A stretch of 64,000 bases of DNA. Origin: Pediococcus claussenii ATCC BAA-344 (lineage in GTDB: Bacteria; Bacillota; Bacilli; Lactobacillales; Lactobacillaceae). This document shows positions 10,555 to 21,305 of this stretch, one piece after another. The notes beneath the pieces were generated by a model. It saw only the letters and a list, made by a program, of their open reading frames with translations. It made no database searches and had not been told where the DNA came from. Location: the NCBI RefSeq assembly GCF_000237995.1, contig NC_016605.1:1240001-1304000 (forward strand), written 5' to 3'. The position numbers and the translations under genes are program-made. Every line of letters begins with the position of its first letter. Within the stretch, counting starts at the first letter, position 1.

Positions 10555-11375
10555 AGTTCTTCCCCCATCTCAACTGTATCAAATTCCGCCTCGGACTTAA
10601 GTGATATATCGTGTGTTTTTAGCATATGCCATAGTTCAGAGGTAAAAGGCAATTCTAAACCAGTTTGTTTGATTAACTTATCGTCCTTAAAAACTTCAGT
10701 AGGTTTCCCCTGCCTTAAGAAATTTCCATTATTTAATACGATCACATCATCAGCTAGCATCGCCTCATCAATATCATGCGTAATAGAAATCACCGTAACG
10801 TCGGAATTCTTTTTTATATCTCTAACAAGTTGAAGAATATCCTGTCTTCCTTCTGGATCTAACATACTTGTAGCCTCGTCCAAAATAATCACCTTTGGAT
10901 TAATAGCAAGTACACCAGCGATCGCTACTCTCTGCTTTTGTCCTCCAGAAAGCTGATCAGGTTGTCGAGCCTTAAAGTCACCCATTCCAACCCTCTCTAG
11001 AACGTTATTGACAATATTATGCATTTGTTCATGGTCAACACCTTTGTTTTCCAAGCCAAAAGCAACATCGTCTTCCACAGTTGCACCAACAAATTGGTTA
11101 TCTGGATTTTGAAAGATCATGCCGATTCGATTTCTTACTTCCCAAACTGTTGTATCCGAAAGAACAATACCATCGACATTGATTTCTCCTTGTTTAAATT
11201 CCATGAGCCCATCAATGCTACGTGCCAGAGTACTTTTCCCACTACCGTTATGTCCAACAATGGCTGTCCAAGAACCACGCCTTACTTTTAAAGACACATT
11301 ATTTAATGCCGGATTCTCATCCTCATCACTATACTTATAAGTAAGATTTTTAACCTCGATAATATTATCTGTCAT
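10530..11375 (-). CDS. ecfA1: ECF transporter ATP-binding protein EcfA1
   Basis: First ATPase of the ECF module. 281 residues: Walker A GHNGSGKST (41-49), Q-loop region MIFQNPDNQ, signature LSGGQKQR, Walker B VIILDEATSMLD and switch His in ITHDIDEA. It begins the ecfA1-ecfA2-ecfT-truA operon directly after the L17 downstream RNA; AGGAC serves as SD. I see no clear promoter between that RNA and the gene, so transcription may come from read-through of rplQ. Confidence 0.95.
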   Translation of the reverse strand: MTDNIIEVKNLTYKYSDEDENPALNNVSLKVRRGSWTAIVGHNGSGKSTLARSIDGLMEFKQGEINVDGIVLSDTTVWEVRNRIGMIFQNPDNQFVGATVEDDVAFGLENKGVDHEQMHNIVNNVLERVGMGDFKARQPDQLSGGQKQRVAIAGVLAINPKVIILDEATSMLDPEGRQDILQLVRDIKKNSDVTVISITHDIDEAMLADDVIVLNNGNFLRQGKPTEVFKDDKLIKQTGLELPFTSELWHMLKTHDISLKSEAEFDTVEMGEELWQLISEK

Positions 11376-11427
11376 TACTAAGTCCTGATTTCAATCAATA
11401 TACAAACAATTTTACCATATTTATTGT

Positions 11428-11540
11428 ACAAAAAAATCACTGAAGACACTGATAGTAAGTTATACGACTTACCGTGGACTAGACTCGGAATGTTACCATT
11501 CCAACATCATAACGCCCTACCAATATCCTAGTGATAGATT
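11428..11540 (-). ncRNA. L17 downstream element (L17DE) RNA
   Basis: A ~110-nt structured stretch lies immediately after rplQ. On the minus strand an ATCACT/AGTGAT stem (11534-11529, 11441-11436) stacks on an 11-bp helix GATATTGGTAG/CTATCAGTGTC; inside are a hairpin TTGGAATG-GTAA-CATTCCGA with a GNRA loop and a TAAGT/ACTTA hairpin. It ends in seven Ts, like a terminator. Place and architecture match the L17 downstream element described in Lactobacillales as a 3'UTR structure of rplQ operons; its function is unknown. Confidence 0.72.
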
Positions 11541-11544
11541 TTGT

Positions 11545-11573
11545 TATATAAAAATTGATTAAGAATTAGTCAA
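11545..11573 (-). promoter_or_regulatory. Possible promoter for the L17DE RNA
   Basis: TTGACT (11573-11568, over the last rplQ codons), 17-nt spacer, TATATA (11550-11545) on the minus strand, about 7-10 nt before the first helix of the RNA. It could equally be chance in AT-rich DNA. Confidence 0.45.
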
Positions 11574-11949
11574 CTAACTCTAAAACAACCATTTGAGCTC
11601 CATCTCCACGACGAGGCATTGTCTTGTAAATACGTGTGTATCCACCTTGACGACCTTCGTAGCGTGAAGACAAGTCACTGAATAACTTTTGAAGTGCTGA
11701 GGTAATCTTAACATCATCATTATCTTCAGCAACATCAGCAACTACATTGCGAACGTAAGCAGCAGCTTGACGACGGGCGTGTAAATCGCCGCGTTTACCC
11801 AAAGTAATCATTTTTTCAGTTGTTGAACGAACTTCTTTCGCACGAGCTTCAGTAGTAACAATCTTCTCATTTACAATCAATTCAGTTGTAAGATTACGAA
11901 GTAATGCCTTACGCTGTGAGCTTGTACGACCTAATTTACGATAACTCAT
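11566..11949 (-). CDS. rplQ: 50S ribosomal protein L17
   Basis: 127 residues; '[25 protein letters not shown]' and '[15 protein letters not shown]' are standard. Last gene of the alpha operon, 21 nt after rpoA, followed by the L17 downstream RNA. Confidence 0.98.
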   Translation of the reverse strand: MSYRKLGRTSSQRKALLRNLTTELIVNEKIVTTEARAKEVRSTTEKMITLGKRGDLHARRQAAAYVRNVVADVAEDNDDVKITSALQKLFSDLSSRYEGRQGGYTRIYKTMPRRGDGAQMVVLELVD

Positions 11950-11970
11950 CTATGGTAACCCTCCTTGTGT

Positions 11971-12915
11971 TTAGTCTTCTGAACGTAATCCAAGTCCTAA
12001 TGCTGCCAACTTCTCTTCAACTTCGACAAGTGACTTACGACCAAGGTTACGAACCTTCATCATTTGAGCTTCGGTACGATCAGTTAATTCTTGAACAGTA
12101 TTAATTCCAGCACGTTTCAAACAATTGTATGAGCGAACTGAAAGGTCTAACTCTTCAATCGTCATTTCCAACATTTTTTCTTTATGAGTTTCTTCTTTTT
12201 CAACCATGATTTCAGTATCTTTAGCCTGATCATCAAGGTTAACAAAAATTGTTAAATGCTCAGTAAGAATCTTTGCTGATAAGCTAATAGCTTCACTAGC
12301 TGCCAACGAACCATCAGTCCAAACATCAAGAGTGAGTTTGTCATAATCGTCACGTTGACCAACACGTGTGTTTTCAACTTGGTAATTAACACGTTCAATT
12401 GGGGTATAAATAGAATCGATTGGTAATACTCCGATAGGCATATCAACCTTTCGAGCCTTATTTTCGTCCGCAGAGGTATATCCGCGACCTTTTTCAGCAG
12501 TAAGAACTGCATGGAACGTTGTACCTTCAGCAACAGTACAAATTGGTAATTCAGGATTTAAGATTGTGACGTCTCCGTCTCCAACGATATCTCCAGCAGT
12601 AACATTGGCAGGTCCCATAACATTGATTTCTAATGACTTTTCCTCATCAGATTCCACTTTTAAGGAAACCTTCTTCAAGTTCAAAATAATTTGGGTAACA
12701 TCTTCTACAACACCCTCAATAGTTGAGAATTCATGTAAAACACCGTCTATTTGAACACTTGTTAAAGCTGCTCCTGGTAAAGATGAAAGTAAAATACGTC
12801 GGAGAGAATTCCCCAATGTTGTACCATACCCACGTTCCAAAGGTTCCACAACAAAACGGCCGTAGTTACTCTTTTCATCAACTTTATGAATTTTTGGCTT
12901 CTCAAATTCAATCAT
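11971..12915 (-). CDS. rpoA: RNA polymerase alpha subunit
   Basis: Scaffold subunit of RNA polymerase. Residues 1-~230 are the N-terminal dimerisation domain ([25 protein letters not shown]); ~245-314 are the C-terminal domain that binds UP elements and activators ([34 protein letters not shown]). I use the ATG at 12913-12915 (314 aa, standard [11 protein letters not shown] start) with AAAGGGGT upstream. Confidence 0.98.
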   Translation of the reverse strand: MIEFEKPKIHKVDEKSNYGRFVVEPLERGYGTTLGNSLRRILLSSLPGAALTSVQIDGVLHEFSTIEGVVEDVTQIILNLKKVSLKVESDEEKSLEINVMGPANVTAGDIVGDGDVTILNPELPICTVAEGTTFHAVLTAEKGRGYTSADENKARKVDMPIGVLPIDSIYTPIERVNYQVENTRVGQRDDYDKLTLDVWTDGSLAASEAISLSAKILTEHLTIFVNLDDQAKDTEIMVEKEETHKEKMLEMTIEELDLSVRSYNCLKRAGINTVQELTDRTEAQMMKVRNLGRKSLVEVEEKLAALGLGLRSED

Positions 12916-12999
12916 TCTAATTTTTACCCCTTTCAAAACGCTGTTAACATTCTGACATTGAATGTACGATAAAGTTTTGCCCTCAAACAGAACCGAACT

Positions 13000-13389
13000 C
13001 TATACACGACGACGCTTTGGAGGACGAGAACCATTATGAGGAACTGGTGTTACATCGCGAATAGCTGCGACTTCAAGTCCAGTAGACTGAAGTGCACGAA
13101 TAGCAGCTTCACGACCTGAACCAGGACCCTTAACAGATACTTCAACTGTCTTCATACCATGTTCCATTGCAGCCTTAGCAGCAGCTTCTGATGCCATCTG
13201 GGCAGCAAACGGAGTTGATTTACGACTACCCTTAAAGCCAAGCGAACCAGCTGATGACCATGCAACAGCGTTTCCTTGAGGATCGGTAATCATAACTAAA
13301 GTATTATTGAATGTTGAATGAATATGTGCAACACCTGATTCAATATTCTTTTTTACTCGACGCTTACGTGAGTTTCTTTTAGTTGCCAT
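13000..13389 (-). CDS. rpsK: 30S ribosomal protein S11
   Basis: 129 residues; '[27 protein letters not shown]' and the C-terminal '[18 protein letters not shown]' are diagnostic. Platform protein of the 30S subunit, 22 nt after rpsM. Confidence 0.98.
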   Translation of the reverse strand: MATKRNSRKRRVKKNIESGVAHIHSTFNNTLVMITDPQGNAVAWSSAGSLGFKGSRKSTPFAAQMASEAAAKAAMEHGMKTVEVSVKGPGSGREAAIRALQSTGLEVAAIRDVTPVPHNGSRPPKRRRV

Positions 13390-13411
13390 AAAATATTTAG
13401 CCTCCTTTTAT

Positions 13412-13777
13412 TTATTTTTTCCTACCTGCAACGGTAACTTTCTTACCCTTACGAGTACGTGCGTTATTCTTTGTATGTTGTCCACGAACTGGCAACCCAC
13501 GACGATGACGCATTCCACGGTATGAACCGATCTCTTGGAGACGTTTGATGTCAAGACTAACTGCACGACGAAGATCACCTTCAACGCGGTAGTTATCAAC
13601 CTCAGCACGAATCTTATCTTCTTGATCTGCTGTTAAGTCACGAACACGAACGTCTTCAGAAACATCAGCACTCTTAAGAATTTTTTGGGCAGTGGTATTA
13701 CCAATCCCAAAAATATAAGTTAGACCAATGACAATACGCTTGTCACGGGGCAAGTCAACACCTGCTATACGAGCCAT
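13412..13777 (-). CDS. rpsM: 30S ribosomal protein S13
   Basis: 121 residues; '[26 protein letters not shown]' and a basic C-terminal tail ([14 protein letters not shown]) that touches P-site tRNA. Head protein of the 30S subunit; 20 nt after rpmJ. Confidence 0.98.
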   Translation of the reverse strand: MARIAGVDLPRDKRIVIGLTYIFGIGNTTAQKILKSADVSEDVRVRDLTADQEDKIRAEVDNYRVEGDLRRAVSLDIKRLQEIGSYRGMRHRRGLPVRGQHTKNNARTRKGKKVTVAGRKK

Positions 13778-13797
13778 TTAATTCACCTCCACTATTA

Positions 13798-13917
13798 TTA
13801 TTTTCCTTGACGCTGTTTATGTTTTGGATTTGCAGAGCAAATAACCATAACGCGTCCTTTACGTTTAATTACTTTACAATGTTCACACATTGGTTTTACT
13901 GATGGACGTACCTTCAT
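13798..13917 (-). CDS. rpmJ: 50S ribosomal protein L36
   Basis: A 39-residue ORF between infA and rpsM, beginning [20 protein letters not shown]. It is the zinc-binding (C+) form: C11, C14, C27 and H33. The ATG follows AGGAGG. Confidence 0.97.
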   Translation of the reverse strand: MKVRPSVKPMCEHCKVIKRKGRVMVICSANPKHKQRQGK

Positions 13918-13943
13918 GAAAAAAACCTCCTAAACGAATAAAA

Positions 13944-14165
13944 CTATTTGATAAAACGGTAAGTAATGCGACCCTTTGATAAATCGTAAGGTGACATCTC
14001 AACACGAACCTTATCACCAGGAAGAATCTTAATATAATGCATTCGAATCTTACCAGAAACATGTGCAAGAATCTCATGACCATTTTCAAGTTCAACCTTA
14101 AACATAGCGTTAGGTAATGTTTCACGAACCGTTCCTTCAATTTCAATGACGTTATCTTTAGCCAC
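13944..14165 (-). CDS. infA: Translation initiation factor IF-1
   Basis: 73-residue S1-fold (OB) protein that binds the A site of the 30S subunit during initiation. '[39 protein letters not shown]' is standard. It is separated from adk by 126 nt that hold a promoter-like element and a small hairpin, so infA-rpmJ-rpsM-rpsK-rpoA-rplQ can be expressed apart from the upstream genes. Confidence 0.98.
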   Translation of the reverse strand: MAKDNVIEIEGTVRETLPNAMFKVELENGHEILAHVSGKIRMHYIKILPGDKVRVEMSPYDLSKGRITYRFIK

Positions 14166-14198
14166 TAAAGCGTGCCTCCCATGAATTGCTTAATCAAA

Positions 14199-14266
14199 AA
14201 TGCAACAATAACCCCTTGTTGGGGTTAAACCTGAACAATCTTATCACAAGCAAAAACTTTTTGCAA
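14199..14266 (-). promoter_or_regulatory. Possible internal promoter and leader hairpin of infA
   Basis: Minus strand: TTGCAA (14266-14261), 17-nt spacer, TAAGAT (14243-14238), then the hairpin AACCCC-AACAA-GGGGTT at about 14211-14227 and ATTGTTGCATTTTTG. The promoter is plausible. The hairpin has only a short T run and could be a leader structure. Confidence 0.5.
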
Positions 14267-14291
14267 ACATAACCGTGCGACAAGCACTAAC

Positions 14292-14951
14292 TTAAATGGC
14301 CTTCAAAACTTTTTGGATGTCAGCGTATACTTTATCAATATCCTGATCACCATTAATATTGTAAAGGAGATGCTTGTCCTCATAGTAATCAATCAGCGGT
14401 GTGTTCAGTTTCAAGTTAACCGCGATTCGATTTTTAACAGTTTCCGGCTTGTCGTCTTCACGTTGATAAAATTCATGATGTCCACAAACATCACAAGTTC
14501 CCTCAACCTTAGGCGGATTATAAAGTTTATGATATGTAGCACCACAATTCTTACAAATAAATCTACCAGACAAACGTTCAACAAGTACTTCGGGATCAAC
14601 ATGAATGTTAATCACTGCAGTAACTTTTTTGCCAAGCTTCTCAGTCATTTGATCAAGAGCCTTGGCTTGCTCAATGTTACGAGGAAACCCATCTAACATA
14701 TATCCCTGATTAACATCTTGCAATGATAAACGATCTTCAACAATTCCGTTGGTAACACTATCTGGTACAAGGTTTCCCTTGTCAATATACGATTTTGCTT
14801 CCAATCCCATCTTAGTTTCATTCTTCATAGCTTCCCGAAAAATGTCACCAGTTGAAATATGTGGAATGCTGAATTCATCAACAATCTTTTGGGCCTGAGT
14901 ACCTTTACCAGCACCAGGCAAACCCATTAAAACTAAATTCAGTTTACTCAC
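14292..14951 (-). CDS. adk: Adenylate kinase (zinc LID type)
   Basis: Converts ATP + AMP to 2 ADP. 219 residues: P-loop GLPGAGKGT (10-18), NMP-binding DGFPRN (88-92), and a long LID with four cysteines (C133, C136, C153, C156) that bind zinc, the Gram-positive form. It starts 24 nt after secY, as usual in the spc operon. Confidence 0.97.
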   Translation of the reverse strand: MSKLNLVLMGLPGAGKGTQAQKIVDEFSIPHISTGDIFREAMKNETKMGLEAKSYIDKGNLVPDSVTNGIVEDRLSLQDVNQGYMLDGFPRNIEQAKALDQMTEKLGKKVTAVINIHVDPEVLVERLSGRFICKNCGATYHKLYNPPKVEGTCDVCGHHEFYQREDDKPETVKNRIAVNLKLNTPLIDYYEDKHLLYNINGDQDIDKVYADIQKVLKAI

Positions 14952-14975
14952 AATAAACTCTCCTCAGTTAAGATA

Positions 14976-16274
14976 TTATTCACGAATAAAGCCGACATAT
15001 TCACGTTTCATCATTAATCCTTCGATTTGATTAATTAAATCGATCGCAACACCAACAATAATAAGCAAACTAGTACCACCTAATCCAATGGATTCATCCA
15101 AGCCGAAAATATTTGAAGCAAGTAATGGAATAAGTGCAACTAATCCTAAGAATAAAGCACCAACCACGCTCAACCTCATCAACAAACGTGAAACATAATT
15201 CTGAGTTTCACGTCCCGGCCAGACACCAGGGATATAACTACCTTGTTTCTGCAAATTCTCAGAAAGCTTTTCCGGATTAACTTGTACAAAGGCATAAAAG
15301 AAAGTAAATAATACAATTAAAACAGTATAGAGAATTGCTCCATCCGTTGTTTGCATATTAAAAATGTCTTTCATTGTCTCATACCAACCTTCACCAGAAT
15401 GATTAGCAGAAAATGCCATTAAAATCGTCTGGGGTGTTGAAATAAACGAACTAGCAAAAATAACAGGAATAACGCCGGCAACGTTAACTTTTAATGGAAG
15501 GTAACTACTCTCAGGAGCACCAGAAGCGCGTCGAGTATATTGTATAGGAACTTTTCGACTTGCTTGTTGGACCCAAGTTACAAAGATGACAATTGCCAAT
15601 ACTGCGACCAAAATTGATCCGGCGTAAAGGTAACTTTGTAACCATTGACTCTTAGGAGTATTAACAAACTGCTCAACATAAATTTGATGGATACCAGTAG
15701 GAGTTCTAGCAATGATACCAGCAAAGATAATCATTGAAACACCATTTCCAAGACCACGATCGGTAATCATATCACCCATCCAAGTAGTAAGCATCGTACC
15801 AGCCGTTAAGATTAAACCAATCGTTGCAAAGGTTTGAACTCCAGGCTCTTTAACAAGGTTCATTTGACTTAAATAGTTAAATCCAGCTGTAATACCGATC
15901 GATTGAACAAAAGCCAAAGCAACCGTTAAATACTTAGTAACTTGATTTAATTTACGTCGACCAACCTCACCTTGTTTACTCCACTCAACAAACTTTGGAA
16001 CAATATCCATCTGTAACAGTTGAACAATGATTTGTGCTGTGATGTAAGGTGAAACCCCCATCGCAAAAATCGAGTAATTTGTTAATCCACCACCACTAAA
16101 AGTATTAATAATACCAACAAGTCCTGATGATGATAAACTTTGTAACGCTTTTGCATTTACGCCAGGTACAGTAATATAAGCACCCAAACGGAAAACGATC
16201 AAAATACCTAATGTGAAGAGAATCTTTTTTCTAATATCTTTCACTTTTAAAGCATTTACGATAGTTGCAAGCAT
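14976..16274 (-). CDS. secY: Preprotein translocase subunit SecY
   Basis: 432-residue ten-helix pore of the Sec translocon. 'KKILFTLGILIVFRLGAYITVPGVN' (helix 1) and 'GVSPYITAQIIVQLLQMDIVP' (helix 2 and plug region) are characteristic. Its ATG overlaps the rplO stop as TAATG, so translation is probably coupled. It is the housekeeping SecY; no SecY2 or SecA2 is seen here. Confidence 0.97.
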   Translation of the reverse strand: MLATIVNALKVKDIRKKILFTLGILIVFRLGAYITVPGVNAKALQSLSSSGLVGIINTFSGGGLTNYSIFAMGVSPYITAQIIVQLLQMDIVPKFVEWSKQGEVGRRKLNQVTKYLTVALAFVQSIGITAGFNYLSQMNLVKEPGVQTFATIGLILTAGTMLTTWMGDMITDRGLGNGVSMIIFAGIIARTPTGIHQIYVEQFVNTPKSQWLQSYLYAGSILVAVLAIVIFVTWVQQASRKVPIQYTRRASGAPESSYLPLKVNVAGVIPVIFASSFISTPQTILMAFSANHSGEGWYETMKDIFNMQTTDGAILYTVLIVLFTFFYAFVQVNPEKLSENLQKQGSYIPGVWPGRETQNYVSRLLMRLSVVGALFLGLVALIPLLASNIFGLDESIGLGGTSLLIIVGVAIDLINQIEGLMMKREYVGFIRE

Positions 16275-16708
16275 TAAATCACCTCAGTTTTACCACCAGC
16301 AGCCTCAATAGACTTAACAGCACTTTCAGAGAACTTATTAGCCTTAACTGTAAGCTTCTTAGAAACTTCACCATTACCTAAAATCTTAACACCACTAAGA
16401 CTCTTGCTAATGATTCCAGCTTTAAGTAATGCTTCAGGTGTTACCTCTGCGCCATCATCGAATACATTAAGACGATCAAGATTTACAACTGCATATTCCT
16501 TACGGTTAATGTTTGTAAAACCGCGTTTTGGAATTCGACGATAAAGTGGCATTTGCCCACCTTCAAAACCTAAACGAACTTTACTACGGGCCTTTTGACC
16601 TTTTTGTCCACGACCGGCAGTTTTACCTGTGCCAGAAGAAGTACCACGACCAATGCGCTTACGTGCTTTTCGTGAACCTTCACTTGGCTTTAATTCATTC
16701 AACTTCAT
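16274..16708 (-). CDS. rplO: 50S ribosomal protein L15
   Basis: 144 residues; glycine/arginine-rich N-terminus '[21 protein letters not shown]' and '[15 protein letters not shown]'. Late-assembly 50S protein, overlapping secY by one base. Confidence 0.98.
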   Translation of the reverse strand: MKLNELKPSEGSRKARKRIGRGTSSGTGKTAGRGQKGQKARSKVRLGFEGGQMPLYRRIPKRGFTNINRKEYAVVNLDRLNVFDDGAEVTPEALLKAGIISKSLSGVKILGNGEVSKKLTVKANKFSESAVKSIEAAGGKTEVI

Positions 16709-16729
16709 GCAAGGGAACCTCCTTCTAAA

Positions 16730-16912
16730 TTATTTTACTTCTTCAACTTCAATTAAGTGTGCAATGTGGAAAATTGCTCCACGAGTTGCCTCATTATTAG
16801 GAAGGACAACCGAGCTATTTACTCGACCCAAGCCTAATTCTTTAACAATTTTACGTTGCTTAGGGAGGCGATGTGTAGCACTTTTAATTAATGTAATCTT
16901 TACTTGAGACAT
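16730..16912 (-). CDS. rpmD: 50S ribosomal protein L30
   Basis: 60 residues; '[25 protein letters not shown]' is typical of the short bacterial L30. 13 nt after rpsE. Confidence 0.97.
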   Translation of the reverse strand: MSQVKITLIKSATHRLPKQRKIVKELGLGRVNSSVVLPNNEATRGAIFHIAHLIEVEEVK

Positions 16913-16925
16913 CTGTGTTTCCTCC

Positions 16926-17429
16926 TTATTCAGCTAAATGATCTACTGAAACTCCACGAAGAGCAGCAACTTCATCTGCATTTCGCATGTTCTTTAGTCC
17001 TTCAAATGTTGCACGTACAACGTTAACAGGGGTATTTGATCCCAAACGTTTACTTGTAACATCATCAACACCAGCAAGTTCCATAACGGCACGAACAGCA
17101 CCACCGGCTGCTACTCCAGAACCTTCAGGAGCTGGCTTCAAAAGAATACGTCCACCACCGTAAACACCAATGATTTCGTGAGGGAGTGTTGTTCCAACAA
17201 TTGGAACTTCAATCAAACTCTTACGTGCAGTTTCAACAGCCTTACGGATTGCTTCTGGGACTTCTTGAGCTTTACCAGTACCAAAACCAACGTGACCATG
17301 CTTGTCACCAACAACAACCAAAGCAGCAAAACGTAGACGACGTCCACCTTTAACAACTTTAGTAACACGATTGATTGCAACGACACGATCTTCAATTTCT
17401 AATTTTTCTGGATCGATAAATTTAGACAT
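16926..17429 (-). CDS. rpsE: 30S ribosomal protein S5
   Basis: 167 residues with the double-stranded-RNA-binding N-terminal half ([28 protein letters not shown]) and the C-terminal '[18 protein letters not shown]'. A decoding-fidelity protein near the mRNA entry channel. Confidence 0.98.
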   Translation of the reverse strand: MSKFIDPEKLEIEDRVVAINRVTKVVKGGRRLRFAALVVVGDKHGHVGFGTGKAQEVPEAIRKAVETARKSLIEVPIVGTTLPHEIIGVYGGGRILLKPAPEGSGVAAGGAVRAVMELAGVDDVTSKRLGSNTPVNVVRATFEGLKNMRNADEVAALRGVSVDHLAE

Positions 17430-17450
17430 GTAAGTTCTTCCCTCCTATCT

Positions 17451-17807
17451 TTAGAATTTAAGTCCGTTTTCACGAGCAGCTTCAGCCAAAGCCTGAATAC
17501 GGCCATGATAGATGTAACCGCCACGATCAAAAACGACATTTTCAATCTTCTTTTCAACAGCTCTCTTAGCAACTAATGCACCAACTTGTGTTGCTACTTC
17601 AGTTTTTGAACCACCGGATACTTCGCTATCTAATGTTGAGGCACTAACAAGCGTTACACCCGCTACGTCATCAATCACTTGAGCGTAGATGTTTTTATTT
17701 GAACGATATACATTTAAGCGTGGGCACTCTGCAGTACCAGAGATTTTTGCACGAACACGGTTATGACGACGTTGACGTGCTTTATTCTTATCTGGTTTTG
17801 AAATCAA
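17451..17807 (-). CDS. rplR: 50S ribosomal protein L18
   Basis: 5S rRNA-binding protein. I start at the TTG at 17805-17807, giving [21 protein letters not shown] (118 aa, usual length); AGAGGTGA lies just upstream and would be inside the gene if the GTG at 17816 were used. Confidence 0.96.
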   Translation of the reverse strand: MISKPDKNKARQRRHNRVRAKISGTAECPRLNVYRSNKNIYAQVIDDVAGVTLVSASTLDSEVSGGSKTEVATQVGALVAKRAVEKKIENVVFDRGGYIYHGRIQALAEAARENGLKF

Positions 17808-17859
17808 AATATTCACCTCTAAATTTTCATTATCAGCTGATCGGAATCAAGCTGCTATT

Positions 17860-18396
17860 TTACTTACCTGTTTTACCTTCTTTGCGACGAACATATTCGC
17901 CTTCGTAGCGTACACCTTTACCCTTATATGGTTCTGGTGAACGAACGGCACGTACTTCAGCAGCAAAATCGCCAACATGTTGTTTGCTAATTCCACTAAC
18001 TTTGATATGTGTGTTATCTGGAACCTCGACAGTTAAGTCTTCTGGTGTTTCCATTTCAACAGGATTTGAGTAACCTAAGTTTAAGATAAGTGTTTTACCC
18101 TTAAGTTGCGCACGGTAACCAACACCAACTAATTCAAGATTCTTACCGAATCCATCAGTTACACCTTCAACCATATTGTTGAAGTTTGCACGTGTTGTAC
18201 CATGTAATGCGCGCATCTTATTGTCATCGTTAGGACGAGTAAATGTAACAACGTTGCCATCAACACTCATTGTGATGTCATCAGCCATTATTCGTGTTAG
18301 TTCACCCTTTGGTCCCTTAACAGTAACAACGTTACCATCTTGTTTTACATCAACACCAGCTGGAATCTCAACTGGTTTATTACCAATACGGCTCAT
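17860..18396 (-). CDS. rplF: 50S ribosomal protein L6
   Basis: 178 residues: two repeats of the L6 fold; '[17 protein letters not shown]' and C-terminal '[24 protein letters not shown]' are diagnostic. Lies near the GTPase-associated centre. Confidence 0.98.
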   Translation of the reverse strand: MSRIGNKPVEIPAGVDVKQDGNVVTVKGPKGELTRIMADDITMSVDGNVVTFTRPNDDNKMRALHGTTRANFNNMVEGVTDGFGKNLELVGVGYRAQLKGKTLILNLGYSNPVEMETPEDLTVEVPDNTHIKVSGISKQHVGDFAAEVRAVRSPEPYKGKGVRYEGEYVRRKEGKTGK

Positions 18397-18421
18397 TAAA
18401 AGGCACCTCCTTGTTTAAAAA

Positions 18422-18820
18422 TTACCAAATATATGCTAATACTTCTCCACCGATTTTCTTAGCGCGTGCTTCTTTATCAGTGATAACGCCTTGTGAAGTC
18501 GAAATGATTGCGATACCTAAACCGTTCAATACCTTAGGAACTTCATCAGCCTTTACATATGAACGCAAACCAGGTTTTGAAATACGCTTCAAACCAGAGA
18601 TAACTCGTTCATTATTCTTTCCGTACTTAAGAAATACACGGATGATTCCTTGTTTGTCATCATCAATATATTCAACATCTTTGATAAAGCCTTCATTCTT
18701 GAGAATTTCAGCCATATCATGTTTGATTTTTGATGCAGGAACTTCTAATGATTCGTGGCGAACCATGTTCGCATTACGAATACGAGTAAGAAAATCTGCA
18801 ATAGGATCTGTCATAGACAT
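18422..18820 (-). CDS. rpsH: 30S ribosomal protein S8
   Basis: 132 residues; '[28 protein letters not shown]' and C-terminal '[26 protein letters not shown]'. Central-domain primary 16S binder. Either of two in-frame ATGs (18820 or 18814) could start it. Confidence 0.98.
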   Translation of the reverse strand: MSMTDPIADFLTRIRNANMVRHESLEVPASKIKHDMAEILKNEGFIKDVEYIDDDKQGIIRVFLKYGKNNERVISGLKRISKPGLRSYVKADEVPKVLNGLGIAIISTSQGVITDKEARAKKIGGEVLAYIW

Positions 18821-18853
18821 TGAGTATTACCCTCCTTTAACTCTGATTTAGTT

Positions 18854-19039
18854 TTACCAACTAGCTTTCTTCATACCTGGAATTTGTCCTTCATGAGCTA
18901 ATTCACGAAGGCAAATGCGGCATAGATGGAACTTACGGTATACAGAGTGTGGACGACCACAACGCTCACAGCGTGTATATGCTTGAGTAGAAAACTTTGC
19001 AGGACGTTCACTCTTAACAACTAATGATTTTTTAGCCAA
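18854..19039 (-). CDS. rpsN: 30S ribosomal protein S14, zinc form (type Z)
   Basis: 61 residues with a CxxC...CxxC zinc ribbon (C24, C27, C40, C43), the zinc-containing form encoded in spc operons of Firmicutes. A zinc-free paralogue is often kept elsewhere for zinc limitation; none is in this window. Confidence 0.97.
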   Translation of the reverse strand: MAKKSLVVKSERPAKFSTQAYTRCERCGRPHSVYRKFHLCRICLRELAHEGQIPGMKKASW

Positions 19040-19057
19040 ATTTATAGCTCCCTTCGC

Positions 19058-19600
19058 TTACTTTTCGAATGGCATACCTAATTGTGCCAACAACTCACGT
19101 GATTCTTCATCTGTATTTGCAGTTGTAACGATAACAATATCTAAACCACGAACACGATTTACATCATCATAATCAATTTCTGGGAAAATTAATTGTTCCC
19201 GAACACCCAATGTATAATTACCACGACCATCAAAGGCCTTAGCGCTAATACCATGGAAGTCACGAACACGAGGTAATGAAACATTGATTAACTTATCCAA
19301 GAAATCATACATACGTTCACCACGTAATGTTACCTTAGCACCAATTGACATACCCTCACGAAGACGGAAACCAGCAATTGACTTCTTAGCTTTTGTTACA
19401 AGAGGTTTTTGTCCTGAAATTAATTCAAGTTCAGCAACAGCTTCGTCCAAATTCTTTGAATTTGTAACAGCATCACCAACACCCATATTCAAAACAATCT
19501 TTTCAACCTTTGGTACTTGCATAACAGAACTATACTCAAACTTTTCTACTAAGCCTGGTGTAATCTCGCTAACATACTTTTCTTTTAAACGATTTGCCAT
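19058..19600 (-). CDS. rplE: 50S ribosomal protein L5
   Basis: 180 residues; '[19 protein letters not shown]' and '[20 protein letters not shown]' are typical. Binds 5S rRNA and contacts P-site tRNA. Confidence 0.98.
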   Translation of the reverse strand: MANRLKEKYVSEITPGLVEKFEYSSVMQVPKVEKIVLNMGVGDAVTNSKNLDEAVAELELISGQKPLVTKAKKSIAGFRLREGMSIGAKVTLRGERMYDFLDKLINVSLPRVRDFHGISAKAFDGRGNYTLGVREQLIFPEIDYDDVNRVRGLDIVIVTTANTDEESRELLAQLGMPFEK

Positions 19601-19626
19601 GAAATATTTTTCCTCCCTTCGTTAGA

Positions 19627-19938
19627 TTATTTGTCGATACTCTCGCCAGATTTTTTTGAAATACGTACTTTCTTGCCATCAACAATCTTATGACCAATAC
19701 GAGTTGGTTCGTTTGTTGATGGATCGATTAACATAACGTTTGAAGCATGGATTGGTGCTTCAAGGTCTAGAATTCCACCTTGTGGATTTGCGTTGCTAGG
19801 TTTTTGATGCTTCTTAACCATGTTAAGTCCTTCAACAACGACACGGTTTTGTTTAGCAAGAGTTTTCTTAATTGTACCCTCTTTACCTTTATCTTTACCG
19901 CTAATTACGCGAACTTTGTCGCCAACTTTTACGAACAT
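19627..19938 (-). CDS. rplX: 50S ribosomal protein L24
   Basis: KOW-domain protein initiating 50S assembly. I start at the ATG at 19936-19938 (103 aa, [21 protein letters not shown]), 10 nt after GGAGGT; a GTG at 19950 overlaps the SD. Confidence 0.97.
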   Translation of the reverse strand: MFVKVGDKVRVISGKDKGKEGTIKKTLAKQNRVVVEGLNMVKKHQKPSNANPQGGILDLEAPIHASNVMLIDPSTNEPTRIGHKIVDGKKVRISKKSGESIDK

Positions 19939-19971
19939 AAAATGTCGCACCTCCTTCGATCCGATGTTTGA

Positions 19972-20340
19972 TTACAATACTTCAGGAGCTAAGGAAACGA
20001 TCTTCATATAATCCTTGTCGCGCAATTCACGTGCAACAGGGCCAAAAATACGTGTTCCTTGTGGGCTCTTATCGTCTTTAATTAATACAGCAGCATTTTC
20101 GTCAAACTTGATATATGAACCATCGGTACGGTGTGCACCTTGTTTTGTACGAACAACAACAGCTTTAACAACGTCACCTTTTTTGACAACGCCACCTGGT
20201 GTTGCTTGTTTTACAGTAGCAACAATCGTATCACCAATGTAACCAAATTTAACATGAGAACCACCTAAAACCTTAATTACAAGTAGTTCACGTGCTCCAG
20301 AGTTGTCAGCAACTTTTAAACGACTTTCTTGTTGGATCAC
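19972..20340 (-). CDS. rplN: 50S ribosomal protein L14
   Basis: 122 residues; '[28 protein letters not shown]' and '[23 protein letters not shown]'. Subunit-interface protein, normal length. Confidence 0.98.
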   Translation of the reverse strand: MIQQESRLKVADNSGARELLVIKVLGGSHVKFGYIGDTIVATVKQATPGGVVKKGDVVKAVVVRTKQGAHRTDGSYIKFDENAAVLIKDDKSPQGTRIFGPVARELRDKDYMKIVSLAPEVL

Positions 20341-20391
20341 AGTTAGTGTCCTCCCTTCAATTTTGTATCAGAATACGAAAACATGATTGAA

Positions 20392-20658
20392 CTAGATAAT
20401 AACTGCCTTTTCAACAATATCGAGTAAGCGGAAGCGCTTTGTTGCAGATAATGGACGAGTTTCCATAATCCTTACGATATCGCCAGTCTTTGCTTCGTTA
20501 TTTTCATCATGTGCCTTATATTTTTTTGAATATTTAACACGTTTCCCATAAACAGGATGTGTTTTGTAAGTGTCAATTTGGACAGTAATAGTCTTATCCA
20601 TCTTGTCAGAAACAACACGACCTTGGTAAACTTTACGAGCGTTACGTTCTTCACTCAT
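20392..20658 (-). CDS. rpsQ: 30S ribosomal protein S17
   Basis: 88 residues, OB fold; '[33 protein letters not shown]' and '[22 protein letters not shown]' are standard. Confidence 0.98.
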   Translation of the reverse strand: MSEERNARKVYQGRVVSDKMDKTITVQIDTYKTHPVYGKRVKYSKKYKAHDENNEAKTGDIVRIMETRPLSATKRFRLLDIVEKAVII

Positions 20659-20684
20659 GAACTAAGTCCTCCCTTCGTATTCTT

Positions 20685-20879
20685 TTACTTGTTTAATTCT
20701 TGTTGACGTAGAGCAGTTTTGATTCGAGCAATGTTCTTGCGAACTTGCTTGAGGCGAGCCGTATTCTCAAGTTGACCAGTTGCCAATTGAAAACGTAAAT
20801 TAAAAAGCTCGTCTTTATACTCTTTTTCTTTGTTAAGCATTTCGTCAGTGGTTAATTCATTAATTTCTTTAGCCTTCAT
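20685..20879 (-). CDS. rpmC: 50S ribosomal protein L29
   Basis: 64 residues from the ATG at 20877-20879 ([14 protein letters not shown]), overlapping the rplP end by 11 nt; AGGTGG lies 8 nt upstream. Alpha-helical protein at the peptide tunnel exit, docking site for SRP and trigger factor. Confidence 0.96.
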   Translation of the reverse strand: MKAKEINELTTDEMLNKEKEYKDELFNLRFQLATGQLENTARLKQVRKNIARIKTALRQQELNK

Positions 20880-21303
20880 CTGATTCGCCACCTACTTCCT
20901 CGCGAGTGATAATCTTTGTCTTTACAGGAAGCTTCATTGCCGCCAAGCGAAGAGCTTCGCGTGCAACTTCTTCAGAAACACCTGCAACTTCAAACATAAC
21001 TTTTTCACGTTTTACTGGAGATACCCAACCTTCTGGACTACCTTTACCATTACCCATACGAACACCAACACCTTTAGAAGTGTAGGATTTGTGAGGGAAA
21101 ATCTTAATCCAAACTTTACCGCCACGTTTCATGTGACGAGTCATAGCGACACGTGCAGCTTCAATTTGGCGGTTAGTAATCCAATGCGACGTTGTCGCTT
21201 GTAGACCATATTCACCAAATGATACCTTTGTACCACCCTTAGCAGCACCGCGCATACGACCACGATGTTCACGACGATGCTTTACTCGCTTAGGTACTAG
21301 CAT
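20869..21303 (-). CDS. rplP: 50S ribosomal protein L16
   Basis: 144 residues; '[24 protein letters not shown]' and '[21 protein letters not shown]'. Located near the A site; starts 2 nt after rpsC. Confidence 0.98.
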   Translation of the reverse strand: MLVPKRVKHRREHRGRMRGAAKGGTKVSFGEYGLQATTSHWITNRQIEAARVAMTRHMKRGGKVWIKIFPHKSYTSKGVGVRMGNGKGSPEGWVSPVKREKVMFEVAGVSEEVAREALRLAAMKLPVKTKIITREEVGGESDEG

Positions 21304-21305
21304 AA

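Noticed and set aside
18411-18851. 146-codon plus-strand ORF opposite rpsH
   Set aside because: Antisense shadow of a conserved ribosomal gene; no translation signals.
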